A stretch of DNA of 64,000 bases. Source: Poriferisodalis sp965215815 (GTDB taxonomy: Bacteria > Actinomycetota > Acidimicrobiia > Acidimicrobiales > Poriferisodalaceae). The position numbers and the translations under genes are program-made. Shown one piece after another: positions 63,366-64,000 of this stretch (position 1 is its first letter; every line of letters begins with the position of its first letter). The stretch covers positions 496,001-560,000 of the forward strand of contig NZ_CBDCEO010000012.1 in the NCBI RefSeq assembly GCF_965215815.1, read 5' to 3'. The notes under the pieces are model-generated. The model searched no databases. It was not told the origin of the DNA and worked only from the letters and a program-made list of their open reading frames with translations.

Positions 63366-64000
63366 ACGGATCAGACGCACTCGTCGTGATGATGAATGGG
63401 GTCTGCGCTGCGGTGATCCACCACGGCGGCAATGGGCTCGAACTTCGCTATGACGATGACTACATGCACTCGGATGCTCCCCCTCTGTCATTGTCGTTGG
63501 GGTTCTCTCATCGCCCGTACGTCCGTGGGGAGCCTGACCGTTGGATTACGTCGCTGCTCCCAGACGACTCGCGCGTGCTAGCACGGTGGTACGGCCGTCA
63601 GCAAGTTCAGGAACACACTCCGTTCGGACTCCTGTCGACGAGCGCAGGTCACGACTGCGCTGGCGCTGTTCAATTCTGTCGGTCGGGCTACGAAGACGAA
63701 CTCTCGGAGAGAGCAAGCGGTCTTCGACTGCTCAGCGACGCAGAAGTCCGCGGAGAGATAGCGCAGATTACGAGCAACCCGGATGTGTGGACGCCAGACG
63801 ATGTGGAGCCGTATTTCAGCCTCGGTGGCTTTCAATCGAAAGTGGCTTGGCATCGCACTGAGGATGGATGGGCTCGACCGTTCGGCAATACGCCGACCAC
63901 GCACATCTTGAAACCCCGTGCCGAGGCAGCGGAAACGGTTGCCATCGGAGAGCACCTGTGCCTCGGGGCGGCTCGCCGACTCGGCATTCACGCCGCAGAA
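63362..64000 (+). CDS. hipA: HipA-type serine/threonine kinase toxin, cut by window end
   Basis: First 213 residues, open to the last base. The HipA N-terminal subdomain (PPLSLSLGFSHRPY, SLLPDDSRVLARW) is followed by the GFQSKVAWH and THILKP ATP-site motifs of HipA kinases. The catalytic loop lies beyond the window. HipA phosphorylates glutamyl-tRNA synthetase in E. coli and slows growth; HipB neutralises it. Confidence 0.85.
   Translation, partial: MNGSDALVVMMNGVCAAVIHHGGNGLELRYDDDYMHSDAPPLSLSLGFSHRPYVRGEPDRWITSLLPDDSRVLARWYGRQQVQEHTPFGLLSTSAGHDCAGAVQFCRSGYEDELSERASGLRLLSDAEVRGEIAQITSNPDVWTPDDVEPYFSLGGFQSKVAWHRTEDGWARPFGNTPTTHILKPRAEAAETVAIGEHLCLGAARRLGIHAAE

Overview
The window reads as high-GC actinobacterial chromosome. 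F420/flavin-type LLM oxidoreductases, several CaiB/BaiF CoA-transferases, a 13E12/DUF222 HNH protein, CW_binding_2 wall-anchor repeats and many GTG starts best fit an Acidimicrobiia-like, possibly marine or host-associated lineage. That placement is inference; there is no rRNA marker. No tRNA, rRNA or CRISPR array was recognised.

Layout. 1-3 kb (+): the end of a YtcJ-like amidohydrolase, an SDR, and an ERG4/ERG24-type sterol reductase. 3.1-15.8 kb (-): one giant secreted Calx-beta/FN3 protein of about 4,200 residues, holding fourteen near-identical 354-bp repeats, split by a single-base deletion at about 7,149 and carrying a 14-base G tract just before its signal peptide. 16-17 kb: a CobW-type GTPase. 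17.1-18.3 kb: a truncated Schlafen-type ATPase-fold regulator between imperfect direct repeats exactly 1,200 bp apart. 18.3-28.5 kb (-): a compact eight-gene catabolic operon (LLM monooxygenase, Rieske oxygenase, cupin, SDR, ThDP enzyme, fused FAD/2Fe-2S subunit, molybdopterin subunit, two-module VOC protein), mostly joined by 4-bp overlaps. It looks like a complete route for oxidising an aromatic or N-heterocyclic substrate.

28.7-35.1 kb (+): a 2,121-residue wall-anchored GH20-like hexosaminidase. 35.4-48.9 kb: mixed metabolism (acyl-CoA carboxyltransferase, LLM enzyme, orphan ABC ATPase, aminotransferase, D-aminoacylase, SDR, limonene-epoxide-hydrolase-like protein, two overlapping CoA-transferases). 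49-50.5 kb: an IS3-type element with a canonical -1 frameshift signal but a broken orfB, lying in a 48-bp minisatellite. 50.7-52.7 kb: a 13E12 HNH protein. 53.3-55.3 kb: enoyl-CoA hydratase plus CoA-transferase. 58.7-62.3 kb: a biotin-dependent acyl-CoA carboxylase (alpha and beta).

Three vapBC-type modules and one hipBA pair sit at the joins between these blocks. Near several of them are gene relics: a scrap of an LLM gene, a decayed DddP-like M24 gene, and a frameshifted C-terminal fragment of unknown family. This indicates repeated local rearrangement. Several single-base lesions lie in homopolymers or repeats, so sequencing error must be excluded before each is called a mutation.
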